Below are positions 1-14,472 of a DNA stretch of 64,000 nucleotides, piece by piece. Source of the stretch: Pseudomonas corrugata (GTDB lineage Bacteria > Pseudomonadota > Gammaproteobacteria > Pseudomonadales > Pseudomonadaceae); contig NZ_LHVK01000005.1 of NCBI RefSeq assembly GCF_001269905.1, positions 186,001-250,000 on the forward strand, read 5' to 3'. Made by a program: the position numbers and the translations under genes. How positions within the stretch are numbered: position 1 is the first letter of the stretch; the number at the start of each line of letters is the position of its first letter. The notes under the pieces are model-generated. The model ran no database searches. It was not told where the DNA came from and saw only the letters and a program-made list of their open reading frames with translations.

Positions 1-2
1 AG

Positions 3-176
3 TTGAAGACCAGCGACGAATACCTGGCCGACCGGGCCAAGAGCGCCGAGCTTTACCACCTGCACTATGCCGAACGCAAAAGCCTGCAGGAGCGCGTCGG
101 CATGGCGGCCAGCGGCTCGGTGGATCGTGTGCTGTTGAGCTGGTGGAGCCGATTGACCCAGCAGCGGTTCTGGTAA
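3..176 (+). CDS. C-terminal end of an unidentified protein (5' truncated by window)
   Basis: An open frame enters from the left edge and ends with TAA at 174-176, giving 57 residues that end in WWSRLTQQRFW. The tail is rich in Tyr, His, Arg and Trp and shows no motif I recognise. A REP pair follows directly. I cannot name the family from this fragment. The reading frame itself is well supported by the high-GC third-position pattern and by the REP pair that starts right after the stop. Confidence 0.55.
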   Translation: MKTSDEYLADRAKSAELYHLHYAERKSLQERVGMAASGSVDRVLLSWWSRLTQQRFW

Positions 177-192
177 CTCTGCTCCCTCAATC

Positions 193-283
193 CTGTGGGA
201 GCGAGCCTGCTCGCGATAGCGGTCTGTCAGTCACTGCAGCATCGACTGGATCACCGCCATCGCGAGCAGGCTCGCTCCCACAC
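193..283. repeat. REP inverted pair
   Basis: Two head-to-head copies of the Pseudomonas REP core (GGAGCGAGCCTGCTCGCGAT) are separated by about 30 nt. They lie between the end of the first gene and the terminator of the sulfite reductase operon. Confidence 0.9.
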
Positions 284-307
284 TGATCTTCGGTGATTGC
301 TGGAAAT

Positions 308-347
308 AAAAAAGCCCTGAGCCGGAATGTCCGGTCCAGGGCTTTTT
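308..347 (-). terminator. Intrinsic terminator of the cysI-DUF934 operon
   Basis: GCCCTG-AGCCGG pairs with CCGGT-CCAGGGC around a short loop. A-tracts and T-tracts flank both sides, so on the minus strand the stem is followed by a U-tract. It lies 14 nt beyond the DUF934 stop. The symmetry means it could also act on rightward transcripts. Confidence 0.85.
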
Positions 348-360
348 CATTGCAGCGGGC

Positions 361-855
361 TCAGCGGCGACGAAACAGCGGCAGCGGTTCGTCAGTGGCA
401 GCCTGGTAGGTCACCGAGAAGTCCTTGAGGCTTTCGAGAGCTTCGTAGGGGTCCTTGTCGGCACGCAGGGCGAACGCGTCGAAACCGCAGCGGCGCATAT
501 AGAACAGCTGGTCGCGCAGCACATCGCCAATGGCCCGCAGTTCGCCCTTGAAGCCGTAGCGATCACGCAGCAGGCGAGCGTTGGAGTAGCTGCGGCCGTC
601 GGTGAAGGCCGGGAAGTTCAGCGCGATGACCTGGAGCTGATTGGCGTCGTCGCCAATCTCTTCCGCTTCCTCGTCGGCGTCCAGCCACACACCCAGGCCG
701 CCGTCGCGGGCCTTGAGGTAGTGCGAATGGTCACGCCACAGGGCCAGGGGCACGATCAGGTCGTCGCAGTTGGAAATACCATCGAGGGTCGCGTCCTTGG
801 GCAGCAGGTGCCAGGTTTCGTCGATGACCTCGTTGTTCTTAATGATTCGCTGCAT
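361..855 (-). CDS. DUF934 family protein, sulfite reductase-associated
   Basis: This 164-residue protein belongs to the DUF934 family, which in pseudomonads and other proteobacteria is found next to cysI. Its start overlaps the last 17 nt of cysI, so the two are translationally coupled. Because no CysJ flavoprotein gene is visible here, DUF934 proteins have been suspected of assisting sulfite reduction or the electron supply. That role is inference. The C-terminal part carries the conserved stretch around RSYSNARLLRDRYGFKGELRA. No membrane segment or signal peptide is visible. The terminator follows directly. Confidence 0.85.
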   Translation of the reverse strand: MQRIIKNNEVIDETWHLLPKDATLDGISNCDDLIVPLALWRDHSHYLKARDGGLGVWLDADEEAEEIGDDANQLQVIALNFPAFTDGRSYSNARLLRDRYGFKGELRAIGDVLRDQLFYMRRCGFDAFALRADKDPYEALESLKDFSVTYQAATDEPLPLFRRR

Positions 856-2491
856 AGACGCGTTCCTTGAAGAGGTCGATGCCGATACGTTGGTAAGTGT
901 CGATGAAACGCTCGTCTTCGGTACGTTGTTCGATGTACACGTCGATCAGCTTCTCGATCACGTCGGGCATGTCGTCCTGGGCAAACGAAGGACCGAGGAT
1001 CTTGCCCAGGCTGGCGTCGCGGGTGCCGCTGCCACCCAGGGAAACCTGGTAGAACTCTTCGCCTTTCTTGTCCACGCCGAGGATGCCGATGTGGCCGACA
1101 TGGTGGTGACCACAGGCGTTCATGCAACCGGAAATATTCAGGTCCAGTTCGCCGATATCGAACAGGTAGTCCAGGTCGTCGAAACGACGCTGGATCGATT
1201 CGGCGATCGGGATCGACTTGGCGTTGGCCAGGGAGCAGAAGTCGCCGCCCGGGCAGCAGATCATGTCGGTCAGCAGGCCGATGTTCGGCGTGGCGAAGCC
1301 TTGCTCGCGCAGCTCGCCCCACAGGGTGAACAACTGGCTCTGTTCGACGTCTGCCAGGATGATGTTCTGCTCGTGGGACGTGCGCAGCTGACCGAAGCTG
1401 TAGCGTTCGGCCAGGTCGGCGACGGCGTCCAGCTGTTTGTCGGTAATGTCGCCTGGCGCAACACCGGTCGGCTTCAGGGACAAGGTGACCGCGATGTAGC
1501 CAGGCTTCTTGTGGGCCAGGGTGTTGCGGCTGCGCCAGCGGGCGAAGCCCGGATGTTCCTTGTCGAGTGCGGCGAAGTCCTGGTTGTCCAGGGCCTTGTA
1601 TTGCGGGTCGACGAAGTGCCTGGCAACGCGGTGGACTTCGGCCTCGGTCAGGGTTGTCTGGCCGCCACGCAGGTGAACCATTTCGGCTTCGACCTTCTCG
1701 GCGAACACTTCTGGTGTCAGCGCCTTGACCAGGATCTTGATCCGCGCCTTGTACTTGTTGTCGCGACGGCCATAGCGGTTGTACACCCGCAGGATGGCGT
1801 CGAGGTAGCTCAGCAGGTCCTGCCAGGGCAGGAACTCATTGATGAATGCACCCACCACCGGCGTGCGACCGAGGCCACCGCCCACCAGCACGCGGAAGCC
1901 CAGTTCGCCTGCAGCGTTGTAGACCGCCTCCAGGCCGATGTCGTGGACTTCGATGGCGGCGCGGTCCGAGGTCGAGCCGTTGATGGCGATCTTGAACTTG
2001 CGCGGCAGGTAAGCGAATTCCGGGTGGAAAGTGGTCCACTGACGGACGATCTCGCACCACGGACGCGGGTCGATCAATTCATCGGCGGCGACACCGGCGA
2101 ACTGGTCGGTGGTGACGTTGCGCAGGCAGTTGCCGCTGGTCTGGATCGCGTGCATCTGCACGGTGGCCAGCTCAGCCAGGATCTCCGGCACATCTTCCAG
2201 GGCCGGCCAGTTGTACTGGACGTTCTGCCGCGTACTGATGTGGGCGTAGCCCTTGTCGTAGTCACGGGCAATCTGGGCCAGCTTGCGCACCTGGCGCGAG
2301 GTCAGTTGGCCGTAAGGCACCGCCACTCGCAGCATGGGGGCGAAACGCTGGATGTACAGGCCGTTCTGCAGGCGCAGAGGGCGGAATTCTTCTTCGCTCA
2401 GCTCGCCTGCCAGATAGCGTCGGGTTTGATCACGGAACTGCTTGACGCGGTCCTCGATGATCCGCTGATCGTACTCGTCATATACGTACAT
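839..2491 (-). CDS. cysI: Sulfite reductase hemoprotein (nitrite/sulfite reductase family)
   Basis: Reduces sulfite to sulfide for cysteine synthesis in the cytoplasm. The siroheme/4Fe-4S cysteines are visible as C-x5-C in CPGGDFC (about residues 411-417) and C-x3-C in GCMNACG (about 456-460). The two duplicated ferredoxin-like and nitrite reductase halves are present. I chose the ATG at 2491 (MYVYDEYDQRI), which gives 550 residues and matches the usual Pseudomonas N-terminus. The frame stays open 30 codons further upstream without a convincing start. It is co-transcribed with DUF934, which it overlaps. The absence of a CysJ gene suggests a ferredoxin-type electron donor; that is inference. 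Confidence 0.95.
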   Translation of the reverse strand: MYVYDEYDQRIIEDRVKQFRDQTRRYLAGELSEEEFRPLRLQNGLYIQRFAPMLRVAVPYGQLTSRQVRKLAQIARDYDKGYAHISTRQNVQYNWPALEDVPEILAELATVQMHAIQTSGNCLRNVTTDQFAGVAADELIDPRPWCEIVRQWTTFHPEFAYLPRKFKIAINGSTSDRAAIEVHDIGLEAVYNAAGELGFRVLVGGGLGRTPVVGAFINEFLPWQDLLSYLDAILRVYNRYGRRDNKYKARIKILVKALTPEVFAEKVEAEMVHLRGGQTTLTEAEVHRVARHFVDPQYKALDNQDFAALDKEHPGFARWRSRNTLAHKKPGYIAVTLSLKPTGVAPGDITDKQLDAVADLAERYSFGQLRTSHEQNIILADVEQSQLFTLWGELREQGFATPNIGLLTDMICCPGGDFCSLANAKSIPIAESIQRRFDDLDYLFDIGELDLNISGCMNACGHHHVGHIGILGVDKKGEEFYQVSLGGSGTRDASLGKILGPSFAQDDMPDVIEKLIDVYIEQRTEDERFIDTYQRIGIDLFKERVYAANH

Positions 2492-2782
2492 ATAAGTCTC
2501 GGTCTCAGGCTTGGGCCGATCAGAAACAGCTGCGTATTGGCTCGCTGGAATCGGGTTCTGCCTCGGCAATTCTGCGCGCACGGCCGCGCACTCCTATAGG
2601 AGCCGGTGCAAGATACCTGTTTTGAGTTATGCGCAAAAGTGATGTTTGAGTATATGTAAAGAACCAAATGACCTAATGGGATCTATCGGCTCGGAACCCA
2701 CATTTGTCGTATGGGCAATCATCGTCTTAACTGTGGTCGAGTCCCTATGCAATCACCTAAAAAACCGACAAGAGGCGATGCA

Positions 2783-2896
2783 ATGAGCAATCCGACCAAA
2801 GCAAGGAAAAGCGACAGCACTGTTGATGCCTGGGCCATTCTGTTCCTGATAATCCTGGTGGTAGGCACGGCGGTGTTCTGGGTCAGTCATCAGTAA
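2783..2896 (+). CDS. Small single-pass membrane protein (37 aa)
   Basis: The ATG at 2783 has a purine-rich AAGAGG site 8-12 nt upstream. The 37-residue product has a charged N-terminus (KARKSDSTVD) and one hydrophobic segment (about residues 17-34, AWAILFLIILVVGTAVFWV). The frame extends 24 codons upstream to 2711, but that part is hydrophilic and lacks a good ribosome site. It sits divergently from cysI and in front of a REP pair. The function is unknown. It resembles a small inner-membrane protein, N-terminus inside by the positive-inside rule. Confidence 0.55.
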   Translation: MSNPTKARKSDSTVDAWAILFLIILVVGTAVFWVSHQ

Positions 2897-2920
2897 TCGG
2901 TCGTACAACGCAATAAAAAC

Positions 2921-3034
2921 CTGTGGGAGCAAAGCCTGTGGGAGCAAAGCTTGCTCGCGATGAACGATGACGCGGTCTCGACCGTGTCGTTTGCGTCGCG
3001 AGCAAGCTTTGCTCCCACAGGTTCGCTCCCACAG
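2921..3034. repeat. REP-type inverted pair with an internal partial duplication
   Basis: A variant REP (GGGAGCAAAGCTTGCTCGCGA) and its inverted partner flank about 30 nt. The outer half-unit (CTGTGGGAGCAAAGC / TTCGCTCCCACAG) is repeated on both sides, so each arm is partly duplicated. Confidence 0.85.
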
Positions 3035-3058
3035 GGATTGATGTGCAGGAAGATCGTT

Positions 3059-3295
3059 CTATAGCCCCGCCAGATGCACCACCAGCTTGACGATGCCAAA
3101 CAGCGTCAGGGCGAAGATCACCGTGAACGCGATCCCCAATATCACGAAGTGACTGGGTTTGCCGTGGGTGAAGTCACGGGCGCGGTTCTTGCCGCTCTGC
3201 ACGCCGAAAGCGGCGGCCAGTACGCTGTGCATCATCTGCAGCAGGGTCGGCGGCTTGTTGTCGACTGGATCGTCCATAAATCCCTCGTCTGCCAT
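3059..3295 (-). CDS. DUF2970 family small membrane protein
   Basis: This 78-residue protein matches DUF2970: a PPTLLQMMHSVLAAAFGVQSGKNRARDF-type N-terminal half, then a C-terminal transmembrane segment (about residues 50-76, FVILGIAFTVIFALTLFGIVKLVVHL). Members are small inner-membrane proteins of unknown function found widely in proteobacteria. A second start at 3277 (MDDPVDNK) is possible. It lies just downstream of metH on the same strand but beyond the metH terminator, so it probably has its own promoter. Confidence 0.8.
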   Translation of the reverse strand: MADEGFMDDPVDNKPPTLLQMMHSVLAAAFGVQSGKNRARDFTHGKPSHFVILGIAFTVIFALTLFGIVKLVVHLAGL

Positions 3296-3324
3296 GGGTA
3301 TGGGACAAGCATAGACAACCCCTG

Positions 3325-3358
3325 CAAAAAGATCGCGGCCGCTGCCGGCCGCGATCTT
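3325..3358 (-). terminator. Intrinsic terminator of metH
   Basis: The perfect 11-bp stem GATCGCGGCCG / CGGCCGCGATC has a 4-nt loop and is followed on the minus strand by TTTTT. It lies 6 nt beyond the metH stop codon. Confidence 0.92.
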
Positions 3359-3363
3359 CCGGA

Positions 3364-7074
<3,711 letters not shown>

Positions 7075-7228
7075 AGGACTACCTGGAAAAAAGACCATTA
7101 CGGAGCCGGGAATCATAGCAAACCTGTGCCGGATTTGATCATGGGTGGCTTTTGCATGAATGTTGCTCATGTTTGCAACCGGTTGCTGGCCCGGTAGAAT
7201 CGCTGCTCCATCTCTTAGGGATCAAGAC

Positions 7229-10220
<2,992 letters not shown>

Positions 10221-10238
10221 TTGTTGCAGCCTGGACTA

Positions 10239-10402
10239 CCGCAATCGCGAGCAGGGCTCGCTCCCACAAGGATTGGGCTGAACGCTGAATTTGCGATCAC
10301 CCAGAACTCTGTGGGAGCGAGCCCTGCTCGCGATTGCGGCGGTACATTCAACATCATTTCTGCCTGATCCACCGCTATCGCGAGCAGGCTCGCTCCCACA
10401 GA
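10239..10402. repeat. Three REP units
   Basis: Three REP copies alternate in orientation (near 10240-10268, 10311-10342 and 10372-10402) between the convergent nfuA and cobM genes. Two have the variant core GAGCAGGGCTCGC. Confidence 0.9.
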
Positions 10403-10419
10403 CAGTGGATATTGAGCGG

Positions 10420-11166
10420 TCAGGGCCTGTAGAGATGGGCATGCCCGGCGCGGTAGAGCGATGATTCGCTGAACACGTCGTTGCCCAGCACCCGTCCCAC
10501 CAGAATCAGCGCCGTGCGGCGAAAGCCCTTGGCCTGCACCTTTGCGGCAATGTCGGCCAGCGTCCCCATGACCCAATCCTGATCCGGCCAGGTCGCCCGG
10601 TGAATCACGGCAATCGGGCAGTCCGCGCCGTAGTGGGGCAACAACTCTTCGACGATTCTTTCCAGATGATTGACCCCCAGGTGGATCGCCATGGTCGCTG
10701 TGTGCTGCGCCAGGCTAGCCAGTTCTTCACCGGCGGGCATCGCGGTCTTGTCCGCGTAGCGGGTAAGAATCACGCTCTGGGAGACGTCCGGCAAGGTCAG
10801 TTCGGCACCCAGCAGGGCGGCGCAGGCTGAGGTCGCGGTCACTCCGGGAACGATCTCGAAGGGGATGCCCAGTTCCCGCAGGCAACGTATCTGCTCGCCG
10901 ATAGCGCCGTACAGGCTCGGGTCGCCGGAATGCACCCGGGCGACGTCCTGACCGTGGCGATGGGCTGTCACCATCAGCGCGATGATCTGTTCCAGGTGCA
11001 GTTCAGCGCTGTTGATCACCTGTTCGGCGCAATGGCCCTCGAGCACGGCGGCGGGCACCAGGGAGCCGGCATAAATGATCACCGCGCAGCTGCGCACCAG
11101 CCGCTGGCCCTTGACGGTGATCAGTTCCGGATCGCCGGGGCCGGCGCCAATGAAGTAGACGGTCAT
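10420..11166 (-). CDS. cobM: Precorrin-4 C11-methyltransferase
   Basis: Methylates C-11 of precorrin-4 with S-adenosylmethionine in the aerobic cobalamin pathway. The 248 residues show the tetrapyrrole methylase signature: N-terminal VYFIGAGPGDPELITVKGQR, then YAGSLVP, VHSGDPSLYGAI and PGVTATSACAALLGAELTLP. I chose the ATG at 11166 (MTVYFIGAG); the frame continues to 11226. It is the last gene of the leftward cobalt/cobalamin operon cbtB-cbtA-cobE-cobM. The stop lies next to the REP cluster. Confidence 0.93.
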   Translation of the reverse strand: MTVYFIGAGPGDPELITVKGQRLVRSCAVIIYAGSLVPAAVLEGHCAEQVINSAELHLEQIIALMVTAHRHGQDVARVHSGDPSLYGAIGEQIRCLRELGIPFEIVPGVTATSACAALLGAELTLPDVSQSVILTRYADKTAMPAGEELASLAQHTATMAIHLGVNHLERIVEELLPHYGADCPIAVIHRATWPDQDWVMGTLADIAAKVQAKGFRRTALILVGRVLGNDVFSESSLYRAGHAHLYRP

Positions 11167-11245
11167 GACCGGTTCCTGAAAAAAGAGGGGAGAGCGATGC
11201 CTGAATGAAGATCGCTCATGATCCATGGAGGGCGATTATCGGTTT

Positions 11246-11650
11246 TTACGACGCGACCGCCAATGCCAGTGTGGCCTGGGCGCACTTCTGGCGAGGAATA
11301 CGCAAGGTGGCAGCGGTCTGCCCCAGTTGTTCGGCGAGGGCCAGTGCCGCGCTTTCGGCAACGCCGTAGCAACCGGTGCGCTCGAAAGCGATCTGCGAGC
11401 GGTGGCTGAGGCGTTCCCGGTAACCCGACAACTGGCCGGCATTGAAGAAGGTCAGCGGCAGGGCCAGTTGCCCCGCCAATGCCAGCAGGCCTGGTTCGTC
11501 ACACTTGAGATCGATACTGGCCAGGGCCCCCACCGCTTCAAGCGCGATGCCGTGGTTCAGCAATGCCTCATCCAGCAACGCGCGCAACACGCTGGCCGGG
11601 CAACCGCGCTGGCAGCCCAGGCCGACCACCAGCACCTGCCCGCTATTCAT
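11246..11650 (-). CDS. cobE: CobE/CbiG C-terminal domain cobalamin biosynthesis protein
   Basis: The 134-residue protein matches the CobE / CbiG C-terminal family, with N-terminal VLVVGLGCQRGCPASVLRALLDEAL and later SIDLKCDEPGLLALAGQLALPL. The family acts around ring contraction and acetaldehyde release in corrin synthesis. Its exact role in the aerobic pathway is not settled. Its ATG overlaps the cbtA stop by 4 nt (translational coupling), so it belongs to the riboswitch-controlled operon. Confidence 0.85.
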   Translation of the reverse strand: MNSGQVLVVGLGCQRGCPASVLRALLDEALLNHGIALEAVGALASIDLKCDEPGLLALAGQLALPLTFFNAGQLSGYRERLSHRSQIAFERTGCYGVAESAALALAEQLGQTAATLRIPRQKCAQATLALAVAS

Positions 11651-12354
11651 GCCTCGTGGTGAGCTTGACCGTCACGGCGGAACAGCCAGGCGCTGATCAG
11701 GCCGAGGGCCAGCCAGAACGCGACGTTGGTCAATTGCGAGGCAATCTTGAATTGGCTTTCAAGGGCTTCGGGCGCCAGCATCGAGTGGACTTCCGGCTGC
11801 GGTGCGCCGATGACATGGGGCACCAGTAAAGTCGCCACGCCCAGCAGTTTGAGCAGCCAATGCCTGCCGAACGCGATCAGGGCGATGCCCACGGCCGTGG
11901 ACGCTGCGGTGCCAATCCACCACATCTGTCGTTGAGCCAGGTCGGCCGCGGCAGTGCCGGGCAGTTCCGGCGGCAGGCCAAGGGTCGGCGCGAGGACGAA
12001 GGTGGCATAACCGGCCAGGCCCCAGAGCAGGCCTTGGGAGGTGCGGGTAGGTGTACGCAAGGTGTACAGGCCCGCGAGCATCAGGGCGAAACCCACTGCG
12101 ACCACCAGGTTGCCACCGGTGGTGGACAGCACGCGCTGCCAGCCATCTTCGGGTTCCCAGGCTTCGGCATCGTGGGTATGGGCGACGCCGTCGGCATGCT
12201 GATGGGCCTCGACAGGGGCTTCGGCAGCCGGGGCTTTTTCATAGGTCTCGGCCTGCAGGATCAGCGGCGAAACCCATAGGCTTTGCAGGAGGGTCAGCAG
12301 CAGGGCGGCCAGCAAACCACTGAACCCGGCGGTTTGCGCGATACGCTTGATCAT
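11647..12354 (-). CDS. cbtA: CbtA family cobalt transporter
   Basis: Inner-membrane cobalt transporter subunit that partners CbtB. The 235 residues contain about five hydrophobic segments and a His-rich periplasmic-type stretch near residues 50-65 (EAHQHADGVAHTHDAE) suited to binding metal. Start chosen at 12354 (MIKRIAQTAGFSGLL), 11 nt after the cbtB stop; a start at 12375 would overlap cbtB. Control by the upstream B12 riboswitch fits the known pairing of cbtAB with cobalamin sensing. CbtA proteins often sit with B12 genes, as here. Confidence 0.9.
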   Translation of the reverse strand: MIKRIAQTAGFSGLLAALLLTLLQSLWVSPLILQAETYEKAPAAEAPVEAHQHADGVAHTHDAEAWEPEDGWQRVLSTTGGNLVVAVGFALMLAGLYTLRTPTRTSQGLLWGLAGYATFVLAPTLGLPPELPGTAAADLAQRQMWWIGTAASTAVGIALIAFGRHWLLKLLGVATLLVPHVIGAPQPEVHSMLAPEALESQFKIASQLTNVAFWLALGLISAWLFRRDGQAHHEA

Positions 12355-12365
12355 GTCGGCAGGTC

Positions 12366-12554
12366 TCAATGGCACGGGAAGGCGGCGCTGTGGCGGGTGT
12401 CATGGGCCGCGTTGTGCACCGCCTCGATGTGGGAGAAACCGGCGAAATAGACCAGGCCAGCCCCCAGGATCGAGGCGAGGATCGCCGCGCTCAGGCGCTG
12501 GCTCAGGGTCGTGGTGTTGCTGGCGGTGCGGGCGGTGGTGCTGATGGTCGACAT
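12366..12554 (-). CDS. cbtB: CbtB family cobalt transporter subunit
   Basis: This 62-residue protein has one transmembrane helix (about residues 20-38, LSAAILASILGAGLVYFAG) followed by the typical CbtB metal-ligand tail with several His residues (HIEAVHNAAHDTRHSAAFPCH). It works with CbtA in cobalt uptake. The ATG at 12554 has GAGGGAAG just upstream; longer in-frame starts lack this. It is the first gene after the riboswitch. Confidence 0.92.
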   Translation of the reverse strand: MSTISTTARTASNTTTLSQRLSAAILASILGAGLVYFAGFSHIEAVHNAAHDTRHSAAFPCH

Positions 12555-12672
12555 GGCGCTTCCCTCTGTTCTTGTCTTGGCCAGTGGGTAGATCGAGCGC
12601 AATGAAACCCCGGGCCAAGGCCCGTCAGGATCCGAACAGCGCCCGCCCACCGCGGGTTTGTTGATGTTTGAG

Positions 12673-12870
12673 TCATGGGCCGGTCTCCGGGCTCACGAGG
12701 GGCAGGGCCTGGGCCTTGCCTGCAAGCGTCACCTTCCCATGCCATCAGGCACAGTGGATCTGACGCTTCGCTCGCTTACCGTTGCGGGGGCAGCACCGGA
12801 CTGACGTGGCCTTGAAGTAAAGCACACGATTCACCGGTTTCCCGTTTCACCCTGTGAAGGGCACCCGTAA
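12673..12870 (-). promoter_or_regulatory. Cobalamin riboswitch controlling cbtB-cbtA-cobE-cobM
   Basis: Read on the minus strand, the class-typical blocks appear in order: a peripheral stem (GGTGCCCTTCACAGGGTG), GGGAAACCGGTGAA, GTCCGGTGCTGCCCCCGCAAC, CACTGTGCC...GGGAAGGTG, and the 3' GAGCCCGGAGACCGGCC box. It ends about 120 nt before cbtB. Adenosylcobalamin binding is expected to switch off cobalt uptake when B12 is plentiful. Confidence 0.93.
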
Positions 12871-12945
12871 CTAGGCGCACAGGAGAGCATGGGGCGGGGT
12901 GGGGCGTCAATTGTCAGCAACTGGATCTGATGTGGGAACACCCTA

Positions 12946-13038
12946 CCGTGGGAGCAAAGCTTGCTCGCGATCCAGACGACGCGGTGCTATGGAGCAAACC
13001 ACGTCATCGTTTGTCGCGGGCAAGCCTTGCTCCCATGG
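12946..13038. repeat. REP-type inverted pair
   Basis: GGGAGCAAAGCTTGCTCGCGA and an inverted copy (GCGGGCAAGCCTTGCTCCCA) flank about 40 nt between the two divergent riboswitches. Confidence 0.85.
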
Positions 13039-13097
13039 TATGAGTTGTCCTTGAGCCTGCTTGCAGACATTGACCCGCCCGCACACCCTGCGTAGCC

Positions 13098-13296
13098 TTG
13101 CGCCTTCGAGGTTCTTCGGTTTGCGCCGAAGCTAAGAAGGGAACGCGGTCCAAGCCGCGGCTGCCCCCGCAACTGTGAACGGTGACGTTCCTGCCAGGCC
13201 ACTGTGCATGCAGCACGGGAAGGCGCAGGAATTGCCAGGGCTTTCTATGAAAAGCCGGGACCGGCCCGCCGTCAGCCAGGAGACCTGCCTCGAGAC
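13098..13296 (+). promoter_or_regulatory. Cobalamin riboswitch controlling cobW-cobN
   Basis: The blocks are in order on the plus strand: GAGGTTCTTCGGTTTGC...GAAGCTAAGAAGGGAA, AAGCCGCGGCTGCCCCCGC, CACTGTGC..., GGGAAGGCG, AGCCGGGACCGGC, and the 3' B12 box GTCAGCCAGGAGACCTGCC at about 13271-13289. It ends about 110 nt before cobW. It is the second, divergent copy of the riboswitch class in this intergenic region. Confidence 0.95.
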
Positions 13297-13404
13297 AGAT
13301 TCTCACTACAACCGGGCGGGGTGATCCGGTGGCGAAATCTTCCGCGCACGCCTGTGCCTGCGGTTGTCGTCCCGTTTGCCCGCCACCTTGCCAAAGGGCA
13401 TCCG

Positions 13405-14469
13405 ATGAAAACACTGGCCAAACTTCCCGTCACCATCGTTACCGGTTTCCTCGGCTCGGGTAAGACCACGCTGCTGCGACACATGCTCGACAATGCCCAG
13501 GGCCGACGTATCGCGGTCATCGTCAACGAGTTCGGCGAGCTGGGCATCGACGGCGAGATCCTCAAGCAGTGCTCCATCGGTTGCACCGAAGAAGAAGCCA
13601 GCGGCCGCGTCTATGAGTTGGCCAACGGCTGCCTGTGCTGCACCGTGCAGGAAGAGTTCTTCCCGGTGATGCGCGAGCTGGTGTCCCGGCGCGGCGACCT
13701 CGACCATATCCTCATCGAAACCTCCGGTCTGGCCTTGCCCAAGCCGCTGGTCCAGGCCTTCCAGTGGCCGGAGATCCGCAGTGCCTGCACCGTCGATGCG
13801 GTGATCACCGTGGTCGACAGTCCGGCCGTGGCCGCCGGCACTTTCGCCGCCTTCCCCGATCAGGTCGATGCCCAGCGCAAGCTCGACCCGAATCTGGACC
13901 ACGAGTCGCCACTGCATGAACTGTTCGCCGATCAGTTGGCGAGCGCCGACCTGGTGATCCTCAACAAGGCCGACCTGATCAGCCCGGAAGACCTGGCGAA
14001 AGTCCGTCTTGAAGTGGCCGAAGAACTGCCACCGGCGGTCAAGGTCATCGAAGCCAGCAACGGTCGCCTGCCGCTGGAAGTGCTGATCGGCCTGGGTGCC
14101 GGTTCCGAAGAGCACATCGATAGCCGCCATAGTCATCACGATCACCACCATGACGGCGACGACGATGACCACGATCATGACGCCTTCGACTCCATTTCCA
14201 TCGAGCTGCCCCAGGCCGACGAAAGCCTGCTGCTGGACGCGCTGACCCAATTGGTGGTCCAGCACGGCGTGCTGCGGGTCAAGGGTTTCGCGGCGATCCC
14301 GAACAAGCCGATGCGCCTGTTGATCCAAGGGGTTGGCACGCGTTTCGACAAGCATTTCGACCGGCAGTGGAACGCCGACGAAGCACGGGTAACGCGTCTG
14401 GTGTTGATCGGCCAGGCGCTGGATGCCGGGCTGCTTGAAGCGCAACTGCGCGCCGCCCTCAGCGTCTAA
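13405..14469 (+). CDS. cobW: CobW, G3E-family GTPase metallochaperone for cobalamin synthesis
   Basis: GTP-dependent metallochaperone thought to hand cobalt to the CobN chelatase. The 354 residues carry the Walker [12 protein letters not shown] (about residues 15-25), the switch stretch VNEFGELGIDGE, the metal-binding CxCC in GCLCCTV (about residues 78-81), NKADL for guanine recognition, and a His/Asp-rich metal loop (SRHSHHDHHHDGDDDDHDHD, about 244-263). Start at 13405 with AAGGGC upstream; the frame is open further but runs into the riboswitch. It lies 3 nt before cobN, in the same riboswitch-controlled operon. Confidence 0.95.
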   Translation: MKTLAKLPVTIVTGFLGSGKTTLLRHMLDNAQGRRIAVIVNEFGELGIDGEILKQCSIGCTEEEASGRVYELANGCLCCTVQEEFFPVMRELVSRRGDLDHILIETSGLALPKPLVQAFQWPEIRSACTVDAVITVVDSPAVAAGTFAAFPDQVDAQRKLDPNLDHESPLHELFADQLASADLVILNKADLISPEDLAKVRLEVAEELPPAVKVIEASNGRLPLEVLIGLGAGSEEHIDSRHSHHDHHHDGDDDDHDHDAFDSISIELPQADESLLLDALTQLVVQHGVLRVKGFAAIPNKPMRLLIQGVGTRFDKHFDRQWNADEARVTRLVLIGQALDAGLLEAQLRAALSV

Positions 14470-14472
14470 GTC

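Noticed and set aside
770..2599. Long open frame on the plus strand (609 codons) across cysI
   Set aside because: Antisense shadow of a high-GC gene: residue composition is atypical (repeated Val, Gln, Asp, Gly) and no domain is seen, while cysI on the other strand has clear catalytic cysteines.
7075..7228. Possible B12 or SAM riboswitch upstream of metH
   Set aside because: I looked for the B12 box and the cobalamin-core blocks and found none in this short divergent region.
10239..10402. Regularly spaced palindromes that could be read as a CRISPR array
   Set aside because: They are REP units in alternating orientation with unequal spacers, and no cas gene is nearby.
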